A stretch of 64,000 nucleotides of DNA from Isoetes taiwanensis (taxonomy: Eukaryota > Streptophyta > Lycopodiopsida > Isoetales > Isoetaceae), in the NCBI GenBank assembly GCA_021234155.1, contig JAJEKV010000005.1:2664215-2728214 (forward strand), written 5' to 3'. This document shows, piece after piece, positions 34,776 through 43,679 of the stretch (its first letter is position 1; every line of letters starts with the position of its first letter). The notes beneath the pieces are model-generated. The model worked only from the letters and a program-made list of their open reading frames with translations. It had not been told where the DNA came from and ran no database searches. The position numbers and the translations under genes were made by a program.

Positions 34776-35285
34776 TCCTATCAGCCATTCCACATCATAT
34801 TTCCGCTCCTTTTTTCCCATGCCACCTAGGATACCAAACTCTCATAATTACAGATTTGCTTGGAATATTCTTTTGGAATAAGGGGGATTGCACATTCATG
34901 GCGCCATATGTATTTAATTCTGTTGGTTGTCAGACAGACTGATGCAACACGTGGCGCCTCTAAAATGCCACTTGCATTACAGCATACCGGCAACTCATGA
35001 CGGTGTCTCTTGGTTTGTCAGATACCAAACGTGCGCGTCACCGCCTTCTACATTTCAAAATTTGAATGTGTAGGTTGAAGCTTTGTATCAGATCAGACTT
35101 TCATTTCGAGGGCTAGCGATCAAATGCCTTTAACCGATCTTCACTTCATCCTAATACGGGCTTCCCGCCCTACAATTCAATTTTGAATTTGCTTAACGTA
35201 TAAAAGCATGGATTGTAGGAGAATGGACTTTTCGATTTCCATATGCACGTTGCAAATTTCAAAAACGAGGTTAGTACGGACGTTC

Positions 35286-35351
35286 GGCTCACACGAAGCG
35301 AATTGTGTTGGGGCATAAAAATTGTACACCTTCATTTCGCGCCGTGCGATC
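35286..35351. repeat. hairpin repeat 1
   Basis: Left arm GGCTCACACGAAGCGAAT (35286-35303) and right arm ATTTCGCGCCGTGCGATC (35334-35351) are inverted copies with mismatches. Same position in the outer left end as hairpin 4 has in the inner left end. Confidence 0.75.
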
Positions 35352-35565
35352 TACACAGTATGGAAGTTGCTTGTTGTCAAATTAAACTTAAACACAAGTG
35401 AGGTCGGCACTTACGTGGTTTTCTCGAGGAGGGTTTGGAGTGTTTTTTTTTTTTAAATCCCAATTATCGACATAGTGTGACGTAGCATCTTGGTATTAAA
35501 TAGTATGTTAAATTGAATTATATCGGTGTTCATTTTTTCGAGGTTAAATTCAAATCATATAGGTT

Positions 35566-35672
35566 TAGGAATAAGGTTAAAAAAGGAAGATATTGGATAT
35601 TTAGGAATAAGGTTAAAAAAGGAAGATATTGGATATTTAGGAATAAGGTTAAAAAAGGAAGATATTGGATAT
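35566..35672 (+). repeat. 36-bp tandem repeat, three copies
   Basis: Units beginning TAGGAATAAGGTTAAAAAAG start at 35566, 35602 and 35638. The period of 36 keeps a reading frame (RNKVKKGRYWIF per unit), but no gene is supported here. Confidence 0.92.
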
Positions 35673-35974
35673 GGCTCAAATTTCGAGATATGCACATAAT
35701 GGCATGTAATGATGGTTGATAGGACTGGAATACGAATCATTCCTACGATTTTCACGTCTAATCCAGCCTATATCTATTCCAGCCTAGATTGGCGCCCATT
35801 CTCCCCCCAATCTCCGCCCAATCTTCGCTAGATCCTTCGCCCAATTTCGCTAGTCCATCGCCATGAAGAGATCAGCTCACGGGCACCTGAGGTGTCCTCC
35901 AAGAGGCCCTATTACGGGCGGAAGAGGTGTTCCCCTCTGCAGTTCCCTCCGCTGCCCACGGTTCTTGCTCACGA

Positions 35975-36287
35975 ATGCCTTTCGATTCCTCTGATTCCTT
36001 TGATGAGGAATCAGAGAATGAGAAATCAGAGGAAATTTCGGAGCAGGAGTTCATCACAGGTGTTCTTGAAGGCTGGATAGGAGATTCTTTAGAGAATGAG
36101 TGGTTTACCGAAGGAGAAGAAGCCGAGGATGATGAAGAAGATGAAGAAGTTGAAGACGAATCCGCTGACTTCGAGGAGCTCATGGCGTTAGTTCATGGTA
36201 CATGCATGTTTTCTTTCTTTTCTTAAGCATTCAACTCACGGTTATTTCTTATTTTTTTGTTTTGCAGATGGTGAAGCAGATGAATGA
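35975..36287 (+). CDS. small acidic protein, two exons (element A)
   Basis: Exon 1 is 35975-36197 and exon 2 is 36268-36287. The intron starts GTACAT and ends TTTTGCAG, and the join keeps the frame to give VHDGEADE and a stop. The product is about 80 residues, with MPFDSSDSFDEESENEKSEE near the start and a long Glu/Asp run. No known domain. The start ATG at 35975 is the first in frame after a stop at 35888, so an upstream exon is possible. A similar acidic protein is encoded near the left end of element B (53987). Its role is unknown; acidic proteins of this kind may be accessory factors of a transposon. Confidence 0.6.
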
Positions 36288-36329
36288 AATTTGTTAGGGC
36301 AGAGCACCTCTTTTTTTTTTCCTTGTTCT

Positions 36330-36378
36330 TAGCCTCCAGCTTAGCCTCCAGCTTAGCCTCCAGCTTGCCTCCAGCTTC
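36330..36378 (+). repeat. 12-bp tandem repeat (AGCCTCCAGCTT), about four copies
   Basis: TTAGCCTCCAGC recurs in a row just after the acidic gene. It is probably 3' untranslated or intergenic sequence. Confidence 0.85.
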
Positions 36379-36620
36379 TTACCATATGAGTGCAAGCCTC
36401 TGGGCTTTTTTGTTGTGAATAGTTGAAGCCTCCGGGCATTTAAATTTACAAAATGATGTTCTGATGTAAAGCCATACGGCCATAAAAAATTTTGAATGCA
36501 AAAAGTTTTTGCTTCTAATTCCATTTGAATACCTAACTTGTTTTTTTACTGTACATGTGTTACCACTCTTAAGTACATAAGTCATTATCCCTTTTCAAAG
36601 AGCATATTATTTTTCAAGAA

Positions 36621-36688
36621 GGATCACACCAAGCGAATAGTACATATGCAACAAAAATGGAACACACTAAATTCGCATCGTGTGATCC
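36621..36688. repeat. hairpin repeat 2
   Basis: GGATCACACCAAGCGAAT (36621-36638) pairs with ATTCGCATCGTGTGATCC (36671-36688); 32 bases separate the arms. Confidence 0.85.
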
Positions 36689-37018
36689 ACTTTCTTATTT
36701 GTTGTCAAATTAAAATTAAACACAAGTACCCCTTCTCATTTAATGCTTTACCACCCTAAGTGCATAAAGTTATTAGTCCTTTTCAAAGAGCATATCTTTT
36801 TTTAAGAAGGATCGCATCAAGCATCCCATTTGCATCTAAAATACTTTACCAACTCTAGTAGTACATAAAGTTATTAGACTTTTTCAAAAAGCAAACACTT
36901 TATCAATAAATGAGCACGTCACATATCCACACTTAACTTCAAATAAGACACGTATATATTTCTTTTATTAAAAGATAATCAAAGTAATTTTACTATAGGA
37001 AGTCATCTTTTTCCAAAA

Positions 37019-37086
37019 AGATCACACCAAGCGAATTTTGTATAAGCTAAAAGGTTGGAATATACTAAATTCGCATGGTGTGATCC
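37019..37086. repeat. hairpin repeat 3
   Basis: AGATCACACCAAGCGAAT (37019-37036) pairs with ATTCGCATGGTGTGATCC (37069-37086), with the same arm spacing as hairpin 2. Confidence 0.85.
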
Positions 37087-37197
37087 ACTTTCTTGTTTGT
37101 TGTCAATAGATAATAACACCAAGTCCCTCATCAATAGTCTCCCATTTGCATATAAAATATGTATCATTCCAAGTTATATTATGTTTTATGAACTAAA

Positions 37198-37881
37198 ATG
37201 GCCTCCTATCAGCCATTCCACGTCATATTTCCTCTCCTTGGGGATTTGGGGTCTCAAAATGGCCTCCTATCAGCCATTCCACGTCATATTTCCGCTCCTT
37301 TTTTCCCGTCAGATTTGCTTGGAATATTCTCCCAGAATAAGGGGGATTGCACATTTATGGCGCCATATGTATTTAATTCTGTTGGTTGTCAGACAGATTG
37401 ATGCAATACGTGGCGCTTCTAAAAAGCCACTTGCATTATAGCATACCGGCAACTCATGACGGTGTCTCTTGGTTTGTCAGATACCAAGCATGCGCATCAC
37501 CGATTCTTGTCTTGCGCTATTTTCATTTAGAGGCCATGGCCATACAAGCTTCCCGCCTTCTACATTATTTCAAAATTTGAATGTGTAGGTTGAAGCTTTG
37601 TATCAGACTTTCGTTTCGAGGCGCTGCGATTGCGCCTTAAAAGTTCGTAACCGGGATCTTTACTTCATCCCAATACAGGCTTCCCGCCCCCCTACAATTC
37701 GAATTTTGAATTTGCTTATGTATAAAAGCATGGATTGTAGGAGAATGGACTTTTCGATTTCCATATGCACGTTGCAAATTTCAAAAATAAGGTTAGTACG
37801 GACGTTCGGCTCACACGAAGCGAATTGTGCTGGGGCATACAAATTGTACACCTTCATTTCGCGCCGTGTGATCCACGCGGT
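37198..37881 (+). repeat. left-end region of element A, inner copy
   Basis: GGCCTCCTATCAGCCATTCC occurs at 37200 and again at 37261, each followed by ATATTTCC. The second is preceded by GGGGATTTGGGGTCTCAAAA as in the terminal repeat, and the match to the outer left end continues to about 37880. This looks like a nested or tandemly duplicated left end. A TATA-like GTATAAAAGC lies at about 37719. Confidence 0.85.
37808..37874. repeat. hairpin repeat 4
   Basis: GGCTCACACGAAGCGAAT (37808-37825) pairs with ATTTCGCGCCGTGTGATCC (37856-37874). It ends eight bases before the ATG at 37882, so it lies in the leader of the next gene. Confidence 0.8.
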
Positions 37882-38457
37882 ATGGAAGCTCCAAATGATG
37901 TGTGGATAAAGATCCAACTGACTCACAAATATGCTCCAGTCTTCAATCGCAAAAAAGGAGGTCTAAAAAATAAGAACTTAGACCTCGACATGTTGCGTCT
38001 TGCAGGCTCAAAAAGTGTCGACATCTGGGCGGATGGCAGTGTATATCCATTGGATCCGTTGAGTGGCAAGAAACCGTCATTTCGGGACGTTTCAAGTTTA
38101 GTCCGATTTTGTGGTGACGGTAACTCTGGCCTCTTGGGATATTGTGAGAGATTGAGAGAGGATGAAGGCATTCGGAATCGAATACAGTTCTTTGAGATGA
38201 GCTGCTTCCAATTGTCACAAGAGAATTATAACTTAAACCAGCAGCTCTTTTTTCTCTCGCTTCATTACTCCACTATAGTGAAGGAAAGGAATGACGGCTT
38301 GGGGAGGGAAACTTCTTTGAGATACGAAGTGGACAAGTCTAAATTGGTGATAGGGCAGCTGCAAGAAAAGATCCAAGAGCTCGAAAGAGAAAACTTTGGG
38401 CTTCAATGTAGGTTCCCCTTGGCTTGCGAGAAAGGAAGAAGCACTTTCGACCGATAG
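37882..38457 (+). CDS. unknown protein with a coiled coil, N-terminal part of the plus-strand gene
   Basis: The open frame starts MEAPNDVWIKIQLTHKYAPV and ends after a coiled coil, LVIGQLQEKIQELERENFGL. About 190 residues, no domain recognised. At about 38408 the sense frame seems to shift: the neighbouring frame continues LRERKKHFRPIEELKFGSGA to 38622. It may therefore be the first part of the large broken gene that runs to about 40450. The start was chosen as the first ATG after hairpin 4. Confidence 0.5.
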   Translation: MEAPNDVWIKIQLTHKYAPVFNRKKGGLKNKNLDLDMLRLAGSKSVDIWADGSVYPLDPLSGKKPSFRDVSSLVRFCGDGNSGLLGYCERLREDEGIRNRIQFFEMSCFQLSQENYNLNQQLFFLSLHYSTIVKERNDGLGRETSLRYEVDKSKLVIGQLQEKIQELERENFGLQCRFPLACEKGRSTFDR

Positions 38458-40450
38458 AGGAACTGAAGTTTGGATCAGGTGCATTCAGACGCAGGGTCAT
38501 GGCCACAAGGTCCGTTTACAACACTAGCAAAGGCCAATTAAGATCTGGGGAAACTAGAAGCAATATTGGTTACGTAGTGAAGAACCTAGCGACAAACAGA
38601 GAGATAGTGGACATGATTTGTTAGCCCTACAACTCTTCTCTCAAGAAGATGGTATTGGAAATGGTACTAGGAGAGATCTACAAGAAGCTAGAAGCGACAG
38701 ATGTACAGACTGTTTGTGATGATGTAGGCATCAGTAGGCTTGGTTACCATTCTCTATTCAAGCCATTCCACGGCGTTGAAAAGAATGGGCACAAAAAAAA
38801 GTATTAAGCTCCGTCCACAAATTGTCGAGAATACAAGGGTTACTAGGACAAAGATGGTGTATGCCATATTAGGAGAGATGCACCACGTTGAATGTGTTGG
38901 TCCTGCCATAGCCATAAAAGATAAGAATGGCAAGGATTGTTGTGATATGGTTGGAATGAATGAACGCAATAATCTTTGGGTTGACCTGGTTACTCTCTTA
39001 CAATTCCTTGTAAAATATTATGACTTAACAGATTCGCGAAAACTAATGGTGAGATTGAAGTTTGCATAAAATTGGATGAAATAGAACTGACCAAGTTTGA
39101 GAAGTATGAGAGGGTATCCATTGTCATCATGAATAGAGCAATTGAGAATGCAATTGCACATGCTAAATCAAAGAGCAACAAGAATAATAAAAAGATGTAG
39201 AGGTGACTGGACGAGGAGAAGAAGCGTGCGAAAAATGGTTCTCATGTCAATCAAAGATCGGTGGTTAGGTCTCTTTAAAGTTCGAAAAAGATACCCACGA
39301 GGTATTGAAATGGGTGTTCAATCAAACCCGACATCCCAGTCTAATATCTAGATTCGAGGAGGGGAAAAATTGCAAGTAGATCACTATGGATCTTACAAAG
39401 TAATATTTCACTTGGCGTCGATTTAAAAAACGAGAAAGCAATGTACAACATAAGTGGAGGAGGACAAGAAACATGCAAAAGTTATGCATCTTTGCAATCA
39501 TGCAAGGAAGTCAAATCTTTGGGAAGACATTTCAATCTTGTTCCTTAACCAAGCAAATGCTCCTAATAGAGGAGAAGAAGATCCCAAGTTCCATGGCATT
39601 TTCCCCATTCCATTAGAGAGGGTTCATATCTCGCACTTTGCGGCTTTGTGAGAATCATCGACAAGATGATATTTTTGAGTCGCAGATTAGTGTGGAACAT
39701 TTCGGACAAGAAGAGAAGAGAGGAAGGAATTCGTAGAGTTGAACATGTTCTATCAATTTGCATGGTGGCAATGTAAGATTAGAGCTCGATGAGAAACGGG
39801 GCGGGAAGAACAAGTGTGCCTCGTAAGGTGTCAATTGGAGGGGTGAAAGATCGGCCTTCATAAAGAATCATAGAGAGTCTGAACGGAAACCGGATGGGAG
39901 AAAAGGTCTATGAATTTGGAAAATTGCTTTGGTTGATGCGGAGCAGACCGCCTGCATGGCGTTCGTTCGGTATTGAGGAAAAAAAAAACATGGGATGCAT
40001 TGACTGAATTGTTCCCATACATTCAGAGAATGGACCTCACAAGAGAAGATGCAGAAATGTTCGTGCAAGCAAATAACAAATTTATTAGAGCTTTCATAGA
40101 CGCATGAGGAGAGAGTGAAGTCACGCACTACTTGCACATCTTTTGGGCTCATGCACCTTGGTTTTTTAGGAAGTATGGAAGCCTAGCAGTGTGGAGTGCA
40201 CAAGGCATGGAGAAGTCGTATAAACAAGCTAAAATAGCCTTTCATCGTAACACTCAAAGAGGGGGTGGAAATGTAGGAACCAACCCTCTAAGACAGATGA
40301 CAGAGTGGTTTTCATAGAAGGGCGATGGCTAAATACGACAAGAAGGTCGCTTTAAGGAGCAACCCAGAAGTCGTAAACACCATTGGCATAATCTTTCAAG
40401 AGAAAGCGGAAAGTTGCTTGGCAAAATTCTAGGGCCCCACTAGCATCGCA
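38408..40450 (+). pseudogene. transposase-like gene of unfamiliar type (element A)
   Basis: Read across about ten frameshifts and stops, the pieces are: PYNSSLKKMVLEMVLGEIYK; MVYAILGEMHHVECVGPAIA; EYERVSIVIMNRAIENAI; FHLAS with LKNEKAMYN; FHGIFPIPLERVHISHFAA; THYLHIFWAHAPWFFRKYGS; and VWSAQGMEKSYKQAKIAFHR. The last two resemble the C-terminal HxP...YG...QGxEK signature found in a set of eukaryotic transposase-like proteins, where the Glu is taken as the final acidic catalytic residue. The middle piece resembles their conserved D-L-K and I-P-L-x-R-V-H segments. It is not a plant superfamily I can name. If active it would cut and paste element A. Confidence 0.5.
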
Positions 40451-40552
40451 GCGGTGGAGATCTAAGAGACAAAGAATCGGTAAAGTATACTTGTAATGTG
40501 TAGCATGTTCACACGGCCTTGAAGTACTTGCCTCCAACCTTGTTTGCACAAG

Positions 40553-40645
40553 CTGTAACCCCGGCGTCGTGTGATCTTATTTGTATCATCTGGCGAATGA
40601 AAGGAGTTCGCCATTGCTTGCATTTATGTGGTTTTTAGCGTCGTG
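40553..40645. repeat. half copies of the hairpin motif
   Basis: GGCGTCGTGTGATCTTA (about 40562) and GCGTCGTGTGAAGC (about 40640) are single arms of the hairpin family. They lie between the plus-strand transposase-like gene and the convergent minus-strand gene. Confidence 0.65.
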
Positions 40646-40689
40646 TGAAGCTTTACAAGATAATAATAAAAAGGTTACTTTTAATTAAA

Positions 40690-41198
40690 GTTGTGAAAAG
40701 TGTTACATTGAAAAACAAAATAACGACTCATTGTTGCTCGATCGAGCTCTTCTTCATTATCTTCATCATCATCATCGGCTCCGTCCTCGTCTTCGTCTTC
40801 ATCTCTTCTCCTCAAGCGAGCAATCACCCTATCCAAACGTTCCTCCAATCATCCACCATCTCTTTGTACATGTCCCTCCTCATCCCAATAGCACAACGCG
40901 TGTTCTTCTCTCTTTGAATTAGCAACCTCGTTGCCGCCATAACCACCTCGGTCAGGTTGTTGGGGCATCCCCTCTGTCAACCTTCTATTCAACCGCTGAT
41001 TTGCCTCTCACGGCTCTGAAGCATGAGAAGGTTGAATTCATTCTCTTCTTCTTTACTCGCTGAATTATAGCGGCGTTTTCCTTTAGAAGATCATCTTGCT
41101 CCTTCAACCTCTTCATTAGAACACCCAACACTATGTCAGAAGGGAGTTCTATCCTCTTGCATTTTCCCTTATCAGCGGTTGAGGATGTGGAGGCCATA
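40690..41198 (-). pseudogene. small coiled-coil gene, unit I (element A)
   Basis: Starts MASTSS at 41198, then ELPSDIVLGVLMKRLKEQDD, a block shared with units II and III. It then continues, across about two frameshifts, through PQQPDRGGYGGNEVANSKRE to an acidic end RRRDEDEDEDGADDDDEDNE. A TATA box (TGTATAAATTG, minus strand, 41293-41304) lies about 100 bases before the ATG. The family is unknown. Its shared promoter layout with the other units suggests a real gene that decayed. Confidence 0.5.
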
Positions 41199-41292
41199 GA
41201 TGACAAATGGGAGGGACGTTAGGGGGACGTTAAGATTATAGAAGTGAGGAGCAAAGACTCTAACTGGCGGAAGGAGCACAATGCAAGGACCT

Positions 41293-41304
41293 CAATTTAT
41301 ACAT
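41293..41304 (-). promoter_or_regulatory. TATA box of unit I
   Basis: Minus strand TATGTATAAATT, about 95-105 bases upstream of the ATG at 41198. The same spacing is seen before the other small genes of element A. Confidence 0.6.
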
Positions 41305-41428
41305 ATTAGCGCTTGAACATATTAAACACGATCATTTCCGCATACATACCCAGATCGCGGTTGTCAGCTAGAACACATTAATGGTACCGTCATTTGGAAC
41401 ACATTAATAACTATTCTAACTACACTGT

Positions 41429-41493
41429 ATCACACCACGAGAAATCTGCACACGCGCTTTAAAACCCTATGAAGGGTTTCGCTTCGCGTGATC
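41429..41493. repeat. hairpin repeat 5
   Basis: ATCACACCACGAGAAATC (41429-41446) pairs imperfectly with TTTCGCTTCGCGTGATC (41477-41493). It lies between unit I (41198) and the coiled-coil gene ending at 41627. Confidence 0.7.
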
Positions 41494-41626
41494 TGTCTTA
41501 TCATTCTCTCTACCACGGATATTGGAAATTAAAAATAGGAAACGTAATATTCGGCACATTTGTCAAAAACCTTTCCCATTGAGAAACAAAATAATTACAA
41601 ACATTAAAAAAAAAAAACGGGCCCCT

Positions 41627-42063
41627 CTAGGAGGAGCCCGATGCCTGTGATCGCCGGGCAAGCTCTTCCTGGAGGGCAGTGATAATCTTTTTCTGCTCCT
41701 CCAACATGATTGCCTGCCCCGCAACCACGTTCTCATAGTCTGCAATCTTATCTTCCCGCTCATCGAGTTGAGCTCGGGCAGCCTCGCCCGCTTCGATTGC
41801 GGCCCTAAGCCTCTCTTGGAGGTTAGATCTCGGGTGGCGCACTTCGCGGTCTAAAATGACCCGTTGATTGTCGGCGCACTAAAATCACCTCCCTATAGAA
41901 GGCGGCCTTGTCCTCTGCCCGAACCGGCTTTGGCGGCGTCTTCATCATTCTTTTTTTCTCTCGGATGCGGATCCGTTCCTCCGGCCGGCCACGAATGTTC
42001 TTGATTTCCTTGACCGAACTTGAGACAAGATCTCGGCGGGGATGGAACCGAGCTGGAGGCCAT
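41627..42063 (-). pseudogene. coiled-coil protein gene with one or two frameshifts (element A)
   Basis: Starts MASSSVPSPP at 42063, shifts frame to EEIRIREKK-like basic sequence ending RAEDKAAFYREV, and shifts again to VILDREVRHPRSNLQERLRA. It ends with a coiled coil, GQAIMLEEQKKIITALQEEL, and a stop at 41627. The intact C-terminal open frame is 71 residues. A TATA box lies at 42150-42160. The protein has the helical heptad pattern of units II and III but a different sequence. No function can be assigned. Confidence 0.5.
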
Positions 42064-42149
42064 TGAAAGTGATGAGAGAACGGGAGAGATGGCTGAGGGC
42101 TCGGATGTGGTAGAAGGAGATGGCGGATAGGAGAAGACAAAGGCCTCAG

Positions 42150-42160
42150 GGTTTTATATG
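42150..42160 (-). promoter_or_regulatory. TATA box of the coiled-coil gene
   Basis: Minus strand CCATATAAAAC, about 90 bases before the ATG at 42063. Confidence 0.6.
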
Positions 42161-42572
42161 GAAACTAGATATCACGTTGGAATCTACGGTTCGCGAGAAA
42201 ACCGATAAAGTTGTGTAATAATCCCCACGAGGCTAAATTATAGCATGCAATCGAAGCAGCGGTAGCCTATGTTCGCATCATGAGATCCGTCATATCCTAG
42301 TCGTGCGTATGCGGGCGTACAAAAAGACGAGTTGTTGTGGCGGGCGCATGCCGTCGCCCTTGGCATGACGTTGTCATCCACATGCCACGTATGTGAATAG
42401 ACGTTGTCATCCACATGCCACGTGCTTTGGGTCTTTGGCGCTTGCCAATCCTAGATATGACTAATTCGCATTTACCTGCAAGTTATCACATAATCTAGCT
42501 AGATATTTGTGTTACATATAGTTTTCCATTAATAAATTAGGAATTTATACATACAACGAGGTGTACGTTGTG

Positions 42573-42642
42573 GAGATCATACGACGCGAAATCCATTGTT
42601 TGCTACCTAATTGTAAGCATGACATTTCACGTCGTGTGATCT
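42573..42642. repeat. hairpin repeat 6
   Basis: GAGATCATACGACGCGAAA (42573-42591) pairs with ATTTCACGTCGTGTGATCT (42624-42642). Its loop (CCATTGTTTGCTACC...) matches the loop of hairpin 8. Both lie just after the 3' ends of paralogous genes. Confidence 0.88.
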
Positions 42643-42659
42643 TTTAATAAAACAAAACA

Positions 42660-43108
42660 AGAGAAACGGATAGAAGCAAGAAATAGAAAACTTTTCTTTG
42701 AAACAAAAATATATATACAATGGCTCACGGATCTTCATGATCCTCAGAGGCTGATTTTGATGATCCCAGAGTGAAAGCCGTAAAGCTGCGTTCTCATCCT
42801 CCGCAGCTCGAAGCTTCTTCTCCATATCTTCTAACGCCTGCGAAATATTGCGTGAAGTTAAAACTACCTCAACCCTACGGCTATTGGCCTCTCGGTACCT
42901 GGTTAATGTTGCCGCGAGCTCAAGGTCTCGCTCATGCAGCAGCCCCCTCGTGAATTCTAATCTGTCGACCGCCTCGATCTTCTCCGGCGAGGCGGGCAAT
43001 TTTTTTCGTCGTGAACCTCCTTGAATCTCTTCATCACCACCGCAAGGGTGATGTCCGCTGGCAGCTACGGGTCGCGGTCGCTTCTTTGGAGGAGGATGAA
43101 GATGCCAT
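42660..43108 (-). pseudogene. small coiled-coil gene, unit II (element A)
   Basis: ATG at 43108 gives MASSSSSK. After a frameshift comes LPADITLAVVMKRFKEVHDE, nearly the same as unit III. After a second shift the open frame 42999-42607 reads PASPEKIEAVDRLEFTRGLL, then a heptad-rich ALEDMEKKLRAAEDENAALR and LSLWDHQ. The stop is unclear because the frame runs on into hairpin 6. A TATA box lies 94 bases upstream. The family is unknown. The helical C-terminus suggests dimer formation. Confidence 0.5.
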
Positions 43109-43201
43109 CCAGAGCGTAAGGCGGAAGGCGGAGGGCAGAGAAGATGAGCAGAAGGCGGAAGGCGGAAGAGGATCGGAGGTCGAAGGCAAGATAGAAGGTC
43201 T

Positions 43202-43212
43202 TCTATTTATAA
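43202..43212 (-). promoter_or_regulatory. TATA box of unit II
   Basis: Minus strand TTATAAATAGA, a standard plant TATA box, 94 bases before the ATG at 43108. The same sequence in the same context (GGTCTTCTATTTATAACATA on the plus strand) precedes unit III. Confidence 0.75.
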
Positions 43213-43232
43213 CATAGATTTCGTAGTAGCTT

Positions 43233-43250
43233 GAGTCACACGACGCCGAA
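43233..43250. repeat. hairpin-motif arm upstream of unit II
   Basis: GAGTCACACGACGCCGAA, about 20 bases upstream of the TATA box. Only one arm is seen. The equivalent place before unit III (45080) has the same arm. Confidence 0.7.
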
Positions 43251-43270
43251 GGATCTTTGTCGGTCGGAAA

Positions 43271-43455
43271 AAATGGACCGTTACTTCTGTGTCGAGGAAA
43301 AGGACCGTTACTTCTTCTTACGCCTTTTCTTCGAGAGAAATATCACACGGCGCCAAGGATTAAATGGACCGTTACTTCACCATCGTGTGAGGAAAAAGGA
43401 CCGTTACTTCTTCTCACGTCTTTTCTTCCAGAGAAATATCACACGACGCGAAAGC
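43271..43455 (-). promoter_or_regulatory. 91-bp tandem repeat with MYB-like boxes
   Basis: Two units start at 43271 and 43362, each with two copies of GGACCGTTACTTC and one hairpin arm (TATCACACGGCG or TATCACACGACGCGAA). On the minus strand the boxes read GTAACGGTCC, which fits the AACGG core bound by MYB factors. It lies upstream of the unit II TATA box, so an enhancer-like role is possible. Confidence 0.6.
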
Positions 43456-43566
43456 TCGTGTGATAATTTTTATTGATAATTTCGGTGATACAATCTATAC
43501 ATAAGTAATTTTATTGATACATAACTAAAGATAGAACTTCTCATTGAAGCAAAATAGAACGGCATG

Positions 43567-43641
43567 GAGATCACACGACGCGAAATCCATTGATTGCTAC
43601 CTAATTGCAAGCAAGGCATTTCGCGTCATGTGATCTTTTAA
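43567..43641. repeat. hairpin repeat 8 (best copy)
   Basis: GAGATCACACGACGCGAAA (43567-43585) pairs with ATTTCGCGTCATGTGATCTT (43618-43637). The loop also contains TTGATTGC and GCAAGCAA, which can pair, so nearly 70 bases form one stem. The 3' flank TTTTAATAAAACA is shared with hairpin 6. Confidence 0.9.
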
Positions 43642-43679
43642 TAAAACAGAACATACATTGGAACAAGAGGATAGATGAA

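Larger units (their letters stand above)
34744..35400 (+). repeat. left-end region of element A, outer copy
   Basis: About 650 bases that recur at 37242-37880 with small differences, including a TATA-like GTATAAAAGC at 35200. After about 35353 the two copies part: the inner one continues into an open reading frame, the outer one into AAATTAAACTTAAACACAAG. Confidence 0.85.
36540..37140 (+). repeat. degenerate array carrying hairpins 2 and 3
   Basis: Blocks such as CCTTTTCAAAGAGCATAT and TTTACCACCCTAAGTGCATA recur three times at spacings of about 190 and 100 bases. Each is followed by GATCACACCAAGC or a variant. The flank after hairpins 1, 2 and 3 (TTGTTGTCAA, then ATTAAACACAAGT in the first two) is also shared. 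Confidence 0.7.

Noticed and set aside
36330-36378. AGCCTCCAGCTT repeats as a coding repeat
   Set aside because: They lie after the stop of the acidic gene, and the flanking frames are closed.
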